From assembly GCF_017086465.1 (NCBI RefSeq), contig NZ_CP070961.1:1736001-1800000 (forward strand): 64,000 nucleotides of DNA. The letters are read 5' to 3'. The stretch's first letter is position 1. Every line of letters begins with the position of its first letter. The translations under genes were made by a program, and so were the position numbers. The notes below the pieces were generated by a model that ran no database searches, was not told the DNA's origin, and saw only the letters and a program-made list of their open reading frames with translations. Below, piece by piece: positions 56,198-64,000 of the stretch. The DNA is from Nocardioides sp. zg-1228. GTDB lineage: Bacteria > Actinomycetota > Actinomycetes > Propionibacteriales > Nocardioidaceae.

Positions 56198-57355
56198 TCA
56201 CTCGGCGTCGGGGTCCTGGGCGTCGACCCTCTCGCCACGCAGCACGGCCGCCACGACGTGGGCGAACGACTCCTGCGCGTGCTCCCACGTGAACCGGTGA
56301 CTCATCTCGAGCGCCCCGTCGCCCAGGCGGGCCCGCAGCGCCGGGTCGCCGAGCAGCGCCCCCAGGGCCTCGACGAAGTCCTGCTGCCGGTCCACCAGCA
56401 CCCCCGAGCGGTCGTGGGCGATCGACTCGCGCGTGCCGCCTGCTGAGCGGTAGGCCACGGTGGGTGTGCGGTGCATGCCGGCCTCGCCGACGACGAGCCC
56501 CCACCCCTCTTTCAGCGAGGGGAGGGCCAGTGTCCACGCCTGCTCGTAGATCTCGTGCTTGCGCCGCTCGTCGACGTGCCCCTCGAAGACGATCGTGTCG
56601 CTCGCGCCACGCTCGGACGCGTAGCGGTGCAGCTCGGCCTCCCACCACCCGCCGCCCACGACGTGCAGGCGCAGGTCGGGGTACCGCTCGCGCAGCGTGA
56701 GGGCGGCGTCGATCGCGTGCTCCACCTGCTTGTGCGGGACCAGCCGGCCGACGACCGCGACCATGGGGTGCGCCGACGTGCCCGTCCCGGAGCCGACGAC
56801 GGGGTCGGTGCCGTTGTGCACGACGGCGATGCGGCGTCGGTCCACGCCGAGGGTGGCGAGCTCGTCGCGGGTGGCCCGGGACACCGCGACGTACTGACTG
56901 GAGCGGTAGAGCCATGGTGCGAGCCGGTGCTCGACGGCCCAGCCCACCTTGCCGACGAGGCCCGGGTAGACGACCGGCCACTGCTCGCGGTGCACGTGGT
57001 GCACGAGCACGACGACGGGTGCGCGGGTGGCGGCCCGGGTGAAGAACGGCAGGCCGTTCTGCACGTCGACCACGAGGTCGACCGGCCCGAGCCGGCCCCG
57101 GGCGAGCGCGCGGAAGCCCTCGGCGTAGACGCTGAGCTTGGACCCGCGCCGGACGAAGCGGACGCCGTCGACGACCTCCTCGGGCGGAGCCGCGGCGTGG
57201 GCGGCGCAGAAGATGGTGACGTCGGCGCCGCGCGCGACCAGCCCGTGCGCCATCTTCTCGAGGTAGCGCTCGGCGCCGCCGCCCTCGGGGTTGCGGGTGT
57301 CGCGCCAGCTGAGGAAGGCCACATGGCGGCCCGCGAGCTCGTCGTGGTCGGTCAT
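56198..57355 (-). CDS. glycosyltransferase family 4 protein
   Basis: A 385-residue retaining GT-B enzyme. It has NPEGGGAERYLEKMAHGLVA near the N-terminus, VVHNGTDPVV, VAVVGRLVPHKQVEHAIDAA and the donor-binding LPSLKEGWGLVVGEAGMHRT with E-x7-E. The sugar donor is unknown; it probably adds a hexose to a lipid-linked glycan. ATG 57355 has TAGGGT 8 nt upstream on its strand. Divergent from the methyltransferase across 46 bp. Confidence 0.9.
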   Translation of the reverse strand: MTDHDELAGRHVAFLSWRDTRNPEGGGAERYLEKMAHGLVARGADVTIFCAAHAAAPPEEVVDGVRFVRRGSKLSVYAEGFRALARGRLGPVDLVVDVQNGLPFFTRAATRAPVVVLVHHVHREQWPVVYPGLVGKVGWAVEHRLAPWLYRSSQYVAVSRATRDELATLGVDRRRIAVVHNGTDPVVGSGTGTSAHPMVAVVGRLVPHKQVEHAIDAALTLRERYPDLRLHVVGGGWWEAELHRYASERGASDTIVFEGHVDERRKHEIYEQAWTLALPSLKEGWGLVVGEAGMHRTPTVAYRSAGGTRESIAHDRSGVLVDRQQDFVEALGALLGDPALRARLGDGALEMSHRFTWEHAQESFAHVVAAVLRGERVDAQDPDAE

Positions 57356-57362
57356 CGGGCCG

Positions 57363-57395
57363 AACCCTACCGCCGAGTCACTTGTCGGCTAAGGT
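57363..57395. promoter_or_regulatory. divergent leaderless promoters of GT4 and methyltransferase
   Basis: Minus-strand TAGGGT (57369-57364) lies 8 nt before the GT4 ATG. Plus-strand TAAGGT (57390-57395) lies 6 nt before GTG 57402. Both promoters fit into the 46-bp gap, so each -35 region overlaps the other gene's promoter. Confidence 0.5.
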
Positions 57396-57401
57396 CTGCG
57401 G

Positions 57402-58142
57402 GTGCTGACGAGGAACCCGCCGTGGCGCGCCGACCTCTCCCGGTCGCTGCACCTGTTCCGGGAGTTCCGGCACGAGCAGTCCGACCCGGCGCGGTTCTAC
57501 ACCGCGCTGGCCCGTGACTCCGCCCTCCAGGTCTCCCAGTACCACGACCTGCACGGCCAGCTGATGCTCGACGTCGGGGGAGGGCCGGGCTACTTCCGGC
57601 AGGCGTTCGAGTCGGCGGGGGCCTCCTACGTCGCCCTCGATGCGGACGCCGGCGAGCTGGCCGGGACGGGTGAGATCGACGCGCGCACCGTCCTCGGCAG
57701 CGGCATGCAGCTCCCGTTCCGCGACGCGTCCGTGGACGTGTGCTACTCCTCCAACGTGCTCGAGCACGTCGAGCAGCCGTGGCGGATGGCGGAGGAGATG
57801 GTGCGGGTCACCCGGCCCGGCGGGCTGGTCTTCATCAGCTACACCACCTGGTGGGGCCCGTGGGGCGGGCACGAGACGGCGCCGTGGCACTACCTGGGGG
57901 GCCGCCGGGCCCGGCGCCGGTACGCTCGCCGCCACAGCCACGAGCCCAAGAACCGGTTCGGCGAGTCGCTGTTCGCGGTCTCTGTCGCCGACGGACTGCG
58001 GTGGGCACGCACCCAGCAGGGGGCCGACGTCGTGCACGTGCTCCCGCGCTACAACCCGTGGTGGAGCCGCTGGCTCCTACGGGTGCCCGGACTGCGAGAG
58101 GTGGTGACGTGGAACCTCGTGCTCGTGCTGAGGAGGAGGTGA
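57402..58142 (+). CDS. class I SAM-dependent methyltransferase
   Basis: A 246-residue Rossmann methyltransferase. Motif I is LMLDVGGGPGYFRQAF, motif II YVALDADAGE, the post-I segment GSGMQLPFRDASVDVCYSSN and motif IV VLEHVEQPWRMAEEMVRVT. It resembles mycobacterial Rv0224c, which lies in a comparable envelope-glycan locus. The acceptor may be a polyprenyl or glycan. Start GTG 57402. Its stop overlaps the AftD-like gene by 4 bp. Confidence 0.88.
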   Translation: MLTRNPPWRADLSRSLHLFREFRHEQSDPARFYTALARDSALQVSQYHDLHGQLMLDVGGGPGYFRQAFESAGASYVALDADAGELAGTGEIDARTVLGSGMQLPFRDASVDVCYSSNVLEHVEQPWRMAEEMVRVTRPGGLVFISYTTWWGPWGGHETAPWHYLGGRRARRRYARRHSHEPKNRFGESLFAVSVADGLRWARTQQGADVVHVLPRYNPWWSRWLLRVPGLREVVTWNLVLVLRRR

Positions 58143-61100
58143 CCCGCGCCCGCACGACGTGGCGCTGGCGGCTGACCGCCGGCTGCGTGCTGCTGCTCGG
58201 CCTGGCCATGACCCAGTCGCCGGGCCTGCTCGTGGCCGACACCAAGCTCGACCTGGCGATCGCTCCGTGGGACTTCCTGTCGCGCGCCGCCCACCTGTGG
58301 GACGGCGAGGGCGCGTTCGGCCAGCTCCAGAACCAGGCCTACGGCTACCTGTGGCCGATGGGACCGTTCTTCGCGCTCGGCGACCTCCTCGGCGCGCCCG
58401 GCTGGGTGGTGCAGCGCCTCTGGACGGCGCTCGTGCTGTGCGTCGCGTTCGTCGGCGCGGCCCGACTCGCGCGCGCCCTCGGGGTGCGCTCCGACCTGGC
58501 CTGCGTCCTCGGCGGCGTGGCGTACGCGCTGTCGCCGCGCATGCTCACCGTCATCGGGCCCAGCTCCATCGAGGTCTGGCCGATGGCGCTCGTCCCCTGG
58601 GTGCTGCTCCCGCTCGTCGTGGGCGCGGAGCGCGGCTCCCCCCGGCGGGCCGCGGCGCTGTCGGCGCTGGCGATCGCGATGGTCGGCGGCGTCAACGCGG
58701 CGGCCACCAGCGCCGTGCTGCCGCTCGGGGTCCTCTGGCTGCTCACCCGCACCCCGGGCCCCCGCCGGCGCCAGATGATGATCTGGTGGCCGGTCTTCAC
58801 CCTGCTGGCCACGCTGTGGTGGCTCGTCCCGCTCTTCCTGCTCGGCAGCTACAGCCCTCCCTTCCTCGACTTCATCGAGTCGAGCGCCAACACCACGTTC
58901 CCGACGACGCTCTTCGACGCGCTCCGGGGCACGTCGAACTGGGTCCCGTACGTCGACGCGGGATCTCGGGCAGGCAACGACCTCCTGCGGCAGGCGCACC
59001 TCGTCCTCAACAGCGCCGTGGTCATGCTGTTGGGCCTGGTGGGACTGGCGCTGCGTCGAAACCCGCACCGTGGCTTCCTGCTCTCGGGGCTGCTCGTGGG
59101 GCTCGTCCTCGTCACGATGGGACACCTCGGACAGGTGCAGGGGTGGTTCGCCCCCCAGCTGCAGGACCTGCTCGACGGGGTGCTCGCGCCCTTGCGCAAC
59201 GTCCACAAGTTCGACCCGGTGGTCCGCCTGCCCATGGTCGTGGGACTCGCGTTCGTCGTCGATGAGCTGGTGGCTCGCCGGTCCGCGCTGGCCCGTGACC
59301 ACAGCCCCGGCGCGATCGCTCAGCGGGTGACGCTGGTCCCACTGGTGGGGATCTGCGTCGTCGGGGTCCTGGGCGCTTCATTGCCAGCGGCGGTAGGTCG
59401 CGTCGCGCCGGCCGGCGGGTTCGCCGACGTCCCCGGATACTGGGCCGCTGCCGCAGACTGGCTCGCGGAGGACCAGGACGAGGGCACTGCGCTCCTGGTC
59501 CCGGGCTCGTCCTTCGGCACCTACGTCTGGGGGTCGCCCCGCGACGAGCCCTTCCAGTCGCTGGCCGACAAGCCGTGGGCGGTCCGCAACGCCGTGCCGC
59601 TCGCGCCGGCGGGCAACATCCGCATGCTCGACGCCGTGGAGTCTCGGCTCGCGCAGGGGCGCGGTGGTGCCGGTCTGGCCCGTCTGCTCGCGCGCTCGGG
59701 GGTCAGCCACGTCGTGGTGCGCAACGACCTGACCCGCACGGCCGACGTCCCGGACCCCGTGCTCGTGCACCAGGCACTCGACGAGTCGCCCGGCATCGAG
59801 CGTGTGCGGTCGTTCGGTCCCCTCATCGGCGGCGCACCCCGGATCGAGGGTGAGCTCGGCAAGGCCATGGTCAACGGTGGATGGCAGGACGAGTACCCCG
59901 CGATCGAGATCTACGCCGTGCGGGCCGAGGTCTCACGCGTCTCGTCGACGGACCGTCCCACGGTGGTCGTCGGGGGCCCCGAGGACCTCGGTGACCTAGC
60001 CGAGCTCGGGGTGCTCGGCACCGCCCCCGCGCTGCTCGCGGCTGACGAGCAGGACATCGATCCCTCATGGCCCGTCGTGCTGACCGACGGGATGCGTGCC
60101 GTGGAGCGCAACTTCGGGCGGTTGCACGACTCGACGTCCCAGACCCGCACGATCGACCAGCCGCGAAACCTGCCCAGCCGGTCGCCGGACTACAAAGTGG
60201 GCGACGGCACCCGTTGGTCGACGTGGGCCGAGCTGGACGGTGCCACGAGCGTCACTGCCTCGAGCTCTCAGTCCGACGCCAACTCGCCGGGGGCCGTGCA
60301 GCCCGGCGCGATGCCCTTCGCAGCCATCGACGACGACCCGCGATCCACGTGGGTCTCCGGCCCTGGCTCGGTCCTGGGGCACTGGTGGCAGCTCGACCTG
60401 GGTGCGCCGGCCTACCCGGGGCGTACCTCGATCACGGTCGGGGCCGACCACGGGCGCGAGGTGCTCCAGGTCCGCACCGACGAGTGGACCAGCCCGCTGC
60501 TGACCTTCGAGCCCGGCGACACCCGCACGGTCACCATCCCAGGACCCACCCGTGTCCTGCGCATCGAGGACCAGTCCGGCCGACCGGACAACCGGCTGTC
60601 ACTCGCTGACGTGAGCGTCGCGGGACTGGACCTCGACCGAACCCTGGTCATGCCCGCCGCGCCGGAGGGCGCAGCCCCACCCGCAGCTGTGGTCATGCGT
60701 CGGGTGCGGGACGACCGGACGGGGTGCGCCCGAGTGGCGACGAACGTTCGGTGCCGCGCAGGCCAGGCGGCCGCCGACGAGGAACCGCTCGGCTTCGCGC
60801 GCCGCTTCACCCTGCCGCGGCCGATGACCACCACCGCCCGGATCGCGATCTCGGCCGACCCGGGAGAGGCCTGGGACGCCTACCTCTTCGACGACCAGCC
60901 TGTGTCCGTTTCCGCGTCCAGCACAGTGGCACCGGACCCGCGGGCACGCGCGGTCGCGGCGGTGGACGGAACGGCATCGACGACCTGGATCGCGGACTCC
61001 GATGACATTCGACCGGAGCTGACGCTCAACTGGCTGGGCAGGCGGAAGATCACCGGGCTGTCCATCGCGGTCGATCCGGGCGCCGCCGCGCGCCTCCCCG

Positions 61101-62236
61101 AGGTGCTCGAGCTCACCTGGCCCGGAGGCACTCGGACGGTGCGCCCCAACAAGCGCGGCACGGTGCGATTCCCGCCGATCCGCACGACGCGCCTGGCGCT
61201 CCGTGTGATCGAGGCCGAGCCGGCGACGGACATCGCATTCGACGGCTCGATGTCGTCCGTGCCAGTCGGAATTTCCGAGCTGCGCCTGCGCGGGCTACCG
61301 CTCGTGCCGTTCCTTCTCCCGGACTCCGACCGCACCACCGCCTGCGGGACCGGACCCCGCGTGCGGATCAACGAGACGACGTACGACACGCGGGTCACGG
61401 CGAACCCTGCCGCGCTGTACGACGGGGCGACCGGACGCGCCGAGCTGTGCGGTGTCGACGAGCTGGAGCTGCGAGCCGGTGCCAACGAGGTCGAGGTCGA
61501 GGCCGGCGGCGGCTTCGTCGTCGACTCGGTCGTGCTCGGGGACGCCCCCGCGGCTTCGGCGCAAGGACTCTCGTCGACGATGGACTCGCCCACCCGGCTG
61601 CTGGCAGGCGCGCCGGAGGCTGGCCGCCACCTCGTCACGGGCATGAACGTCAACCCGGGGTGGACCGCCGACGCGGGGTCGCAACCACTCGAGTCGGCGA
61701 CCTACGACGGATGGCGCCAGGGGTGGCGACTGGATGCCGGAGCAGGGGAGCGCGTGGACGCCAAGTTCACCCCTGACACGGCCTACCGCGCTGCCCTCCT
61801 GGTGGGTGGGGTGGCCCTGCTGCTCCTGCTGCTCCTGCTGCTCCGGTCTGACGCGAGGCGGAGGGACCTTCCCCCGGTAGCCGGACGACGCGGCTCATCC
61901 ATCGTTGCCGCGGCCACCGCGCTCGCGGCTGGCGGCGTGCTCGCGGGGACACCCGGCCTGCTCGTCGCCGCGGCGTCGGCGGCCGCAGGAGCGCTGGTGC
62001 ACCGCCGGGCACCTACCACGGGTTCGGCGTGGCTGGTCGGCGTCCTGTTGCTCCCGGCAGCTGCGTCGTACGTCGTGCGTCCGTGGGGCGCCAACGCGGG
62101 GTGGGCGGGCTCGTGGGGCTGGCCCCACTACCTCGTGCTGGCCGCGGTCTGCTCGGTCCTCGGCGCGCTCGCCCTCGACTCCTCACGACGCCACCGATCC
62201 GCGATCCGGGCTGACGGCACCTCGATCACGCGGTAG
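58139..62236 (+). CDS. aftD: AftD-like alpha-(1->3)-arabinofuranosyltransferase family membrane protein (DUF3367)
   Basis: A 1365-residue GT-C protein. The N-terminal 450 residues hold about 11 transmembrane helices and loops such as ADTKLDLAIAPWDFLSRAAH, with the acidic residues expected of GT-C active sites. The exported middle carries two F5/8-like carbohydrate-binding modules (DPRSTWVSGPGSVLGHWWQL; DGTASTTWIADSDDIRPEL). Several helices return near the C-terminus. Mycobacterial AftD (about 1400 aa) adds arabinofuranose to cell-wall arabinan. GTG 58139 follows AGGAGGAGG and overlaps the methyltransferase. Its substrate in this organism is uncertain. Confidence 0.85.
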   Translation: MTRARTTWRWRLTAGCVLLLGLAMTQSPGLLVADTKLDLAIAPWDFLSRAAHLWDGEGAFGQLQNQAYGYLWPMGPFFALGDLLGAPGWVVQRLWTALVLCVAFVGAARLARALGVRSDLACVLGGVAYALSPRMLTVIGPSSIEVWPMALVPWVLLPLVVGAERGSPRRAAALSALAIAMVGGVNAAATSAVLPLGVLWLLTRTPGPRRRQMMIWWPVFTLLATLWWLVPLFLLGSYSPPFLDFIESSANTTFPTTLFDALRGTSNWVPYVDAGSRAGNDLLRQAHLVLNSAVVMLLGLVGLALRRNPHRGFLLSGLLVGLVLVTMGHLGQVQGWFAPQLQDLLDGVLAPLRNVHKFDPVVRLPMVVGLAFVVDELVARRSALARDHSPGAIAQRVTLVPLVGICVVGVLGASLPAAVGRVAPAGGFADVPGYWAAAADWLAEDQDEGTALLVPGSSFGTYVWGSPRDEPFQSLADKPWAVRNAVPLAPAGNIRMLDAVESRLAQGRGGAGLARLLARSGVSHVVVRNDLTRTADVPDPVLVHQALDESPGIERVRSFGPLIGGAPRIEGELGKAMVNGGWQDEYPAIEIYAVRAEVSRVSSTDRPTVVVGGPEDLGDLAELGVLGTAPALLAADEQDIDPSWPVVLTDGMRAVERNFGRLHDSTSQTRTIDQPRNLPSRSPDYKVGDGTRWSTWAELDGATSVTASSSQSDANSPGAVQPGAMPFAAIDDDPRSTWVSGPGSVLGHWWQLDLGAPAYPGRTSITVGADHGREVLQVRTDEWTSPLLTFEPGDTRTVTIPGPTRVLRIEDQSGRPDNRLSLADVSVAGLDLDRTLVMPAAPEGAAPPAAVVMRRVRDDRTGCARVATNVRCRAGQAAADEEPLGFARRFTLPRPMTTTARIAISADPGEAWDAYLFDDQPVSVSASSTVAPDPRARAVAAVDGTASTTWIADSDDIRPELTLNWLGRRKITGLSIAVDPGAAARLPEVLELTWPGGTRTVRPNKRGTVRFPPIRTTRLALRVIEAEPATDIAFDGSMSSVPVGISELRLRGLPLVPFLLPDSDRTTACGTGPRVRINETTYDTRVTANPAALYDGATGRAELCGVDELELRAGANEVEVEAGGGFVVDSVVLGDAPAASAQGLSSTMDSPTRLLAGAPEAGRHLVTGMNVNPGWTADAGSQPLESATYDGWRQGWRLDAGAGERVDAKFTPDTAYRAALLVGGVALLLLLLLLLRSDARRRDLPPVAGRRGSSIVAAATALAAGGVLAGTPGLLVAAASAAAGALVHRRAPTTGSAWLVGVLLLPAAASYVVRPWGANAGWAGSWGWPHYLVLAAVCSVLGALALDSSRRHRSAIRADGTSITR

Positions 62237-63366
62237 AGCAGCTCGGCGGCGAGGACGCTGAGCACGACGCTCAGCGCCCAGACAGGCAACCCGTCGCCGC
62301 TGAACACGGAGTAGTCGGTGACGGCGTAGATCAACGACAGCATCGCGAGGTGGATGCAGAACACCCCGTAGGAGATGTGGCCGAGGTGCCGCAGGAGCGG
62401 CCACGACATGACCCTCGCATAGGTGCCTGCTCGGTCGGCGAACACCCCGGTGAGGACCATCAGGCCACCGATCACCGCGTAGAGCAGGTGCTTGGCGAAG
62501 ATCTGACCGTCGCTCCCGACCTGGAACATGACCGGGCCGGCCACCGGCGTCGCGGCCACGAGCACCAGGCCGCCGATGATCGCCCAACAGACGCCAGGCA
62601 TCCGGGCGACGTCGACGATCGCACGCGCACGGACGGGGAGCTGTCCGCGGTCGTGCAGCACCTGGACCAACGCGAGGACGATCCCTACGGCGAACCACGA
62701 GGCGAACGCCGGGAGCCACAGCCCGGGGGCTCCGTCGGTGTGGTCCTGCACCAGGCCGGCGAGGACGTAGATCCACAGGACGTTGACGGCGACCATTCCC
62801 GTCGCCACGGCGAGCACCCGCCACGGGCGCAAGCCCCGGCCCGATCCGATGGCCAGCCGCATCAGGATCGGCAGCAGCACGTAGAACGCCGCCTCCGCGG
62901 TCAGGCTCCACATCTGTGTCAGTCCGTGGGGCAGCTTCTCGGACGTGTAGGGGTCGGCGAGAAGCAGTGACGAGACCCAGGTGCCGAGCCCGGCGCCTTC
63001 GTTGTCCGGGATCAGGACGAGCGCGATCACCACCGTCACGAGGTAGACCGGGTAGATCCGCAGCAGGCGCTTCTCGTAGTAGCGCCGCGTCGAGGGCGGA
63101 CGGGCCGAGTCGGCCGCGCGCGCGAGCCATGGCCGGGAGAGGAGGAATCCGGACAGCACGAAGAAGATCGCCACGCCCACGTCCAGACGCGCGAGGATCG
63201 TCCCCCAGACCCCGTTGCGGAGGTAGTCGCCGGACTGGAACGCGGTGTGCGTCGTCAGGACGGCGAGCGCCCCGATCGCGCGCAGCGTGTCGAGGACGGG
63301 GAACTCGACTGCCGGGTCAGCGTGAGGCGACGCGGCCCTCCAACGTGGCGACCTCGGCAACTTCAT
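62128..63366 (-). CDS. acyltransferase 3 family membrane protein (OafA-like)
   Basis: A 412-residue protein with about ten transmembrane helices that O-acylates glycans or lipids. The catalytic His is H40 in LAVLTTHTAFQ; family features are DVGVAIFFVLSGFLLSRPW, YYEKRLLRIYPVYLV and HISYGVFCIHLAML. ATG 63366 overlaps the stop of the upstream gene (ATGA). Its last 109 bp run antisense into the 3' end of the AftD-like gene. Confidence 0.9.
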   Translation of the reverse strand: MKLPRSPRWRAASPHADPAVEFPVLDTLRAIGALAVLTTHTAFQSGDYLRNGVWGTILARLDVGVAIFFVLSGFLLSRPWLARAADSARPPSTRRYYEKRLLRIYPVYLVTVVIALVLIPDNEGAGLGTWVSSLLLADPYTSEKLPHGLTQMWSLTAEAAFYVLLPILMRLAIGSGRGLRPWRVLAVATGMVAVNVLWIYVLAGLVQDHTDGAPGLWLPAFASWFAVGIVLALVQVLHDRGQLPVRARAIVDVARMPGVCWAIIGGLVLVAATPVAGPVMFQVGSDGQIFAKHLLYAVIGGLMVLTGVFADRAGTYARVMSWPLLRHLGHISYGVFCIHLAMLSLIYAVTDYSVFSGDGLPVWALSVVLSVLAAELLYRVIEVPSARIADRWRREESRASAPRTEQTAASTR

Positions 63367-64000
63367 GGCAACCGCCCTCCCGGTTCCGGCGGACCGACTT
63401 CCACCACGTCGACGCACATGGTCACACCTGGGTCCAGGCCGTCGATCCGAACGTCATCGAAGGACCCCTCGACGCGAACGTACAGGTTGTTGAGACCAGA
63501 CATGATCCACGAACTGTGCTCGACCCCGCCTGCGCGGATCCTCACTGGTGAGTCGTCCGAGGAGAGGTAGGCGATTCGCACCCACCAGACGTAGTGGAAC
63601 GCGCGTCCTACCAACGGAATGGTGCGGCCCCGAGTCCGGACCTTCCATCCGCAGTCCTCGATCGGGCCTGGCCGCGACGCGACTCCCGGCCCAATAAGGG
63701 TCTGCCGCAGGCTCCCGTCAGGACCGACAGTCGCCAGGTTCGATGACCGGTCGACGAAGGTTGCATTGTCCGACAACAGGGGAGCGAGGAACGCCGTGTT
63801 GTTGGCCGGCGCGGCGAGAGAGGAGAACACCTCCTCGGGAACGATCTGAGCGGCCATCTCGGTGGGCGGTCGCCGGTCGAGGTCGGACTTCAATGTCAGG
63901 AGGTAGGACTTGCCGGGATTCTCGTGATGCCAATAGCCCGCGTAGGTGATTGAGCTGTAGATGCCGCCAATGGCGACGACACCCACGACCGCCCCAGCCA
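63363..64000 (-). CDS. membrane protein, C-terminal part (continues beyond window)
   Basis: At least 212 codons on the minus strand, open to base 64000, so the N-terminus is missing. It starts with part of a transmembrane helix (AGAVVGVVAIGGIYSSITYA), then an extracytoplasmic domain with WHHENPGKSYLLTL, YVWWVRIAYLSSDDSP and VRIRAGGVEHSSWI. It overlaps the acyltransferase start by 4 bp, so they form one operon. I do not recognise the family; the soluble end resembles those of large polytopic glycosyltransferase-like proteins. Confidence 0.6.
   Translation of the reverse strand, partial: AGAVVGVVAIGGIYSSITYAGYWHHENPGKSYLLTLKSDLDRRPPTEMAAQIVPEEVFSSLAAPANNTAFLAPLLSDNATFVDRSSNLATVGPDGSLRQTLIGPGVASRPGPIEDCGWKVRTRGRTIPLVGRAFHYVWWVRIAYLSSDDSPVRIRAGGVEHSSWIMSGLNNLYVRVEGSFDDVRIDGLDPGVTMCVDVVEVGPPEPGGRLP

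Overview
The window is chromosomal DNA of a very G+C-rich Gram-positive actinobacterium, most likely Nocardioides or a close relative in the Nocardioidaceae. The reasons are the extreme third-position GC, frequent GTG starts, 4-base ATGA/GTGA gene overlaps, proteins typical of actinomycetes (DUF5701, DUF2613, the HGxxPAAW small membrane protein, an ANTAR response regulator, ECF42/DGPF) and gene order. The stretch hisI-trpCBA-lgt-gltBD-pyk-tRNA-pdtaR-liv-polA resembles the arrangement I recall from mycobacteria and streptomycetes. The genus is inferred, not proven.

Layout. (1) 1-15.4 kb: a partial ferredoxin sulfite/nitrite reductase behind a 29-codon leader ORF; DUF5701; glyA; a head-to-head array of 32-bp repeats; the divergent glgA(glgM)/glgC pair; three DGPF proteins with an ECF42 sigma factor; pgm; a small Sm-like protein; an AidB-type acyl-CoA dehydrogenase; and yihY, a K+ channel and a sulfotransferase in one run. 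(2) 15.6-17.3 kb: a secreted CHAP hydrolase with Ig-like repeats. (3) 17.3-24.9 kb: a decayed genomic island bounded by a repeat of the tRNA-Val 3' end. It holds an integrase stub, a cupin, an aldo/keto reductase, DUF2867, TetR, a carboxylesterase, an SRPBCC protein and several broken genes. (4) 24.9-25.2 kb: a tRNA-Gly/Cys/Val operon.

(5) 25.3-41.3 kb: amino-acid and central metabolism: a class IV aminotransferase, hisI, trpCBA (no trpE in the cluster), an SCO copper lipoprotein, lgt, gltB, a 31-codon linker ORF, gltD, pyk, a HTH-LAGLIDADG protein, a tRNA with anticodon CAA, and pdtaR. (6) 41.5-49 kb: a complete liv branched-chain amino-acid ABC transporter converging on a polar amino-acid ABC transporter. 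(7) 49-53 kb: GNAT, a PaaI thioesterase and polA. (8) 53-64 kb: an envelope polysaccharide locus with a flippase, a GT-C-like membrane protein, DUF2613, a GT4 glycosyltransferase, a methyltransferase, a very large AftD-like arabinofuranosyltransferase homologue, an acyltransferase 3 and an incomplete membrane protein.

Two signals recur. Many genes have a TANNNT hexamer exactly 6-8 nt before the start codon, which predicts leaderless mRNAs for much of the window. The accessory DNA is confined to one tRNA-integrated island rich in gene remnants. No insertion sequence, CRISPR array, rRNA or complete prophage is visible. The most noteworthy items are the sulfur-gene leader peptide, the tRNA-Val island, the overlapping divergent -10 elements at 54.2 kb, the class-I-shaped tRNA(CAA), the Sm-like protein and the gltB/gltD linker ORF.
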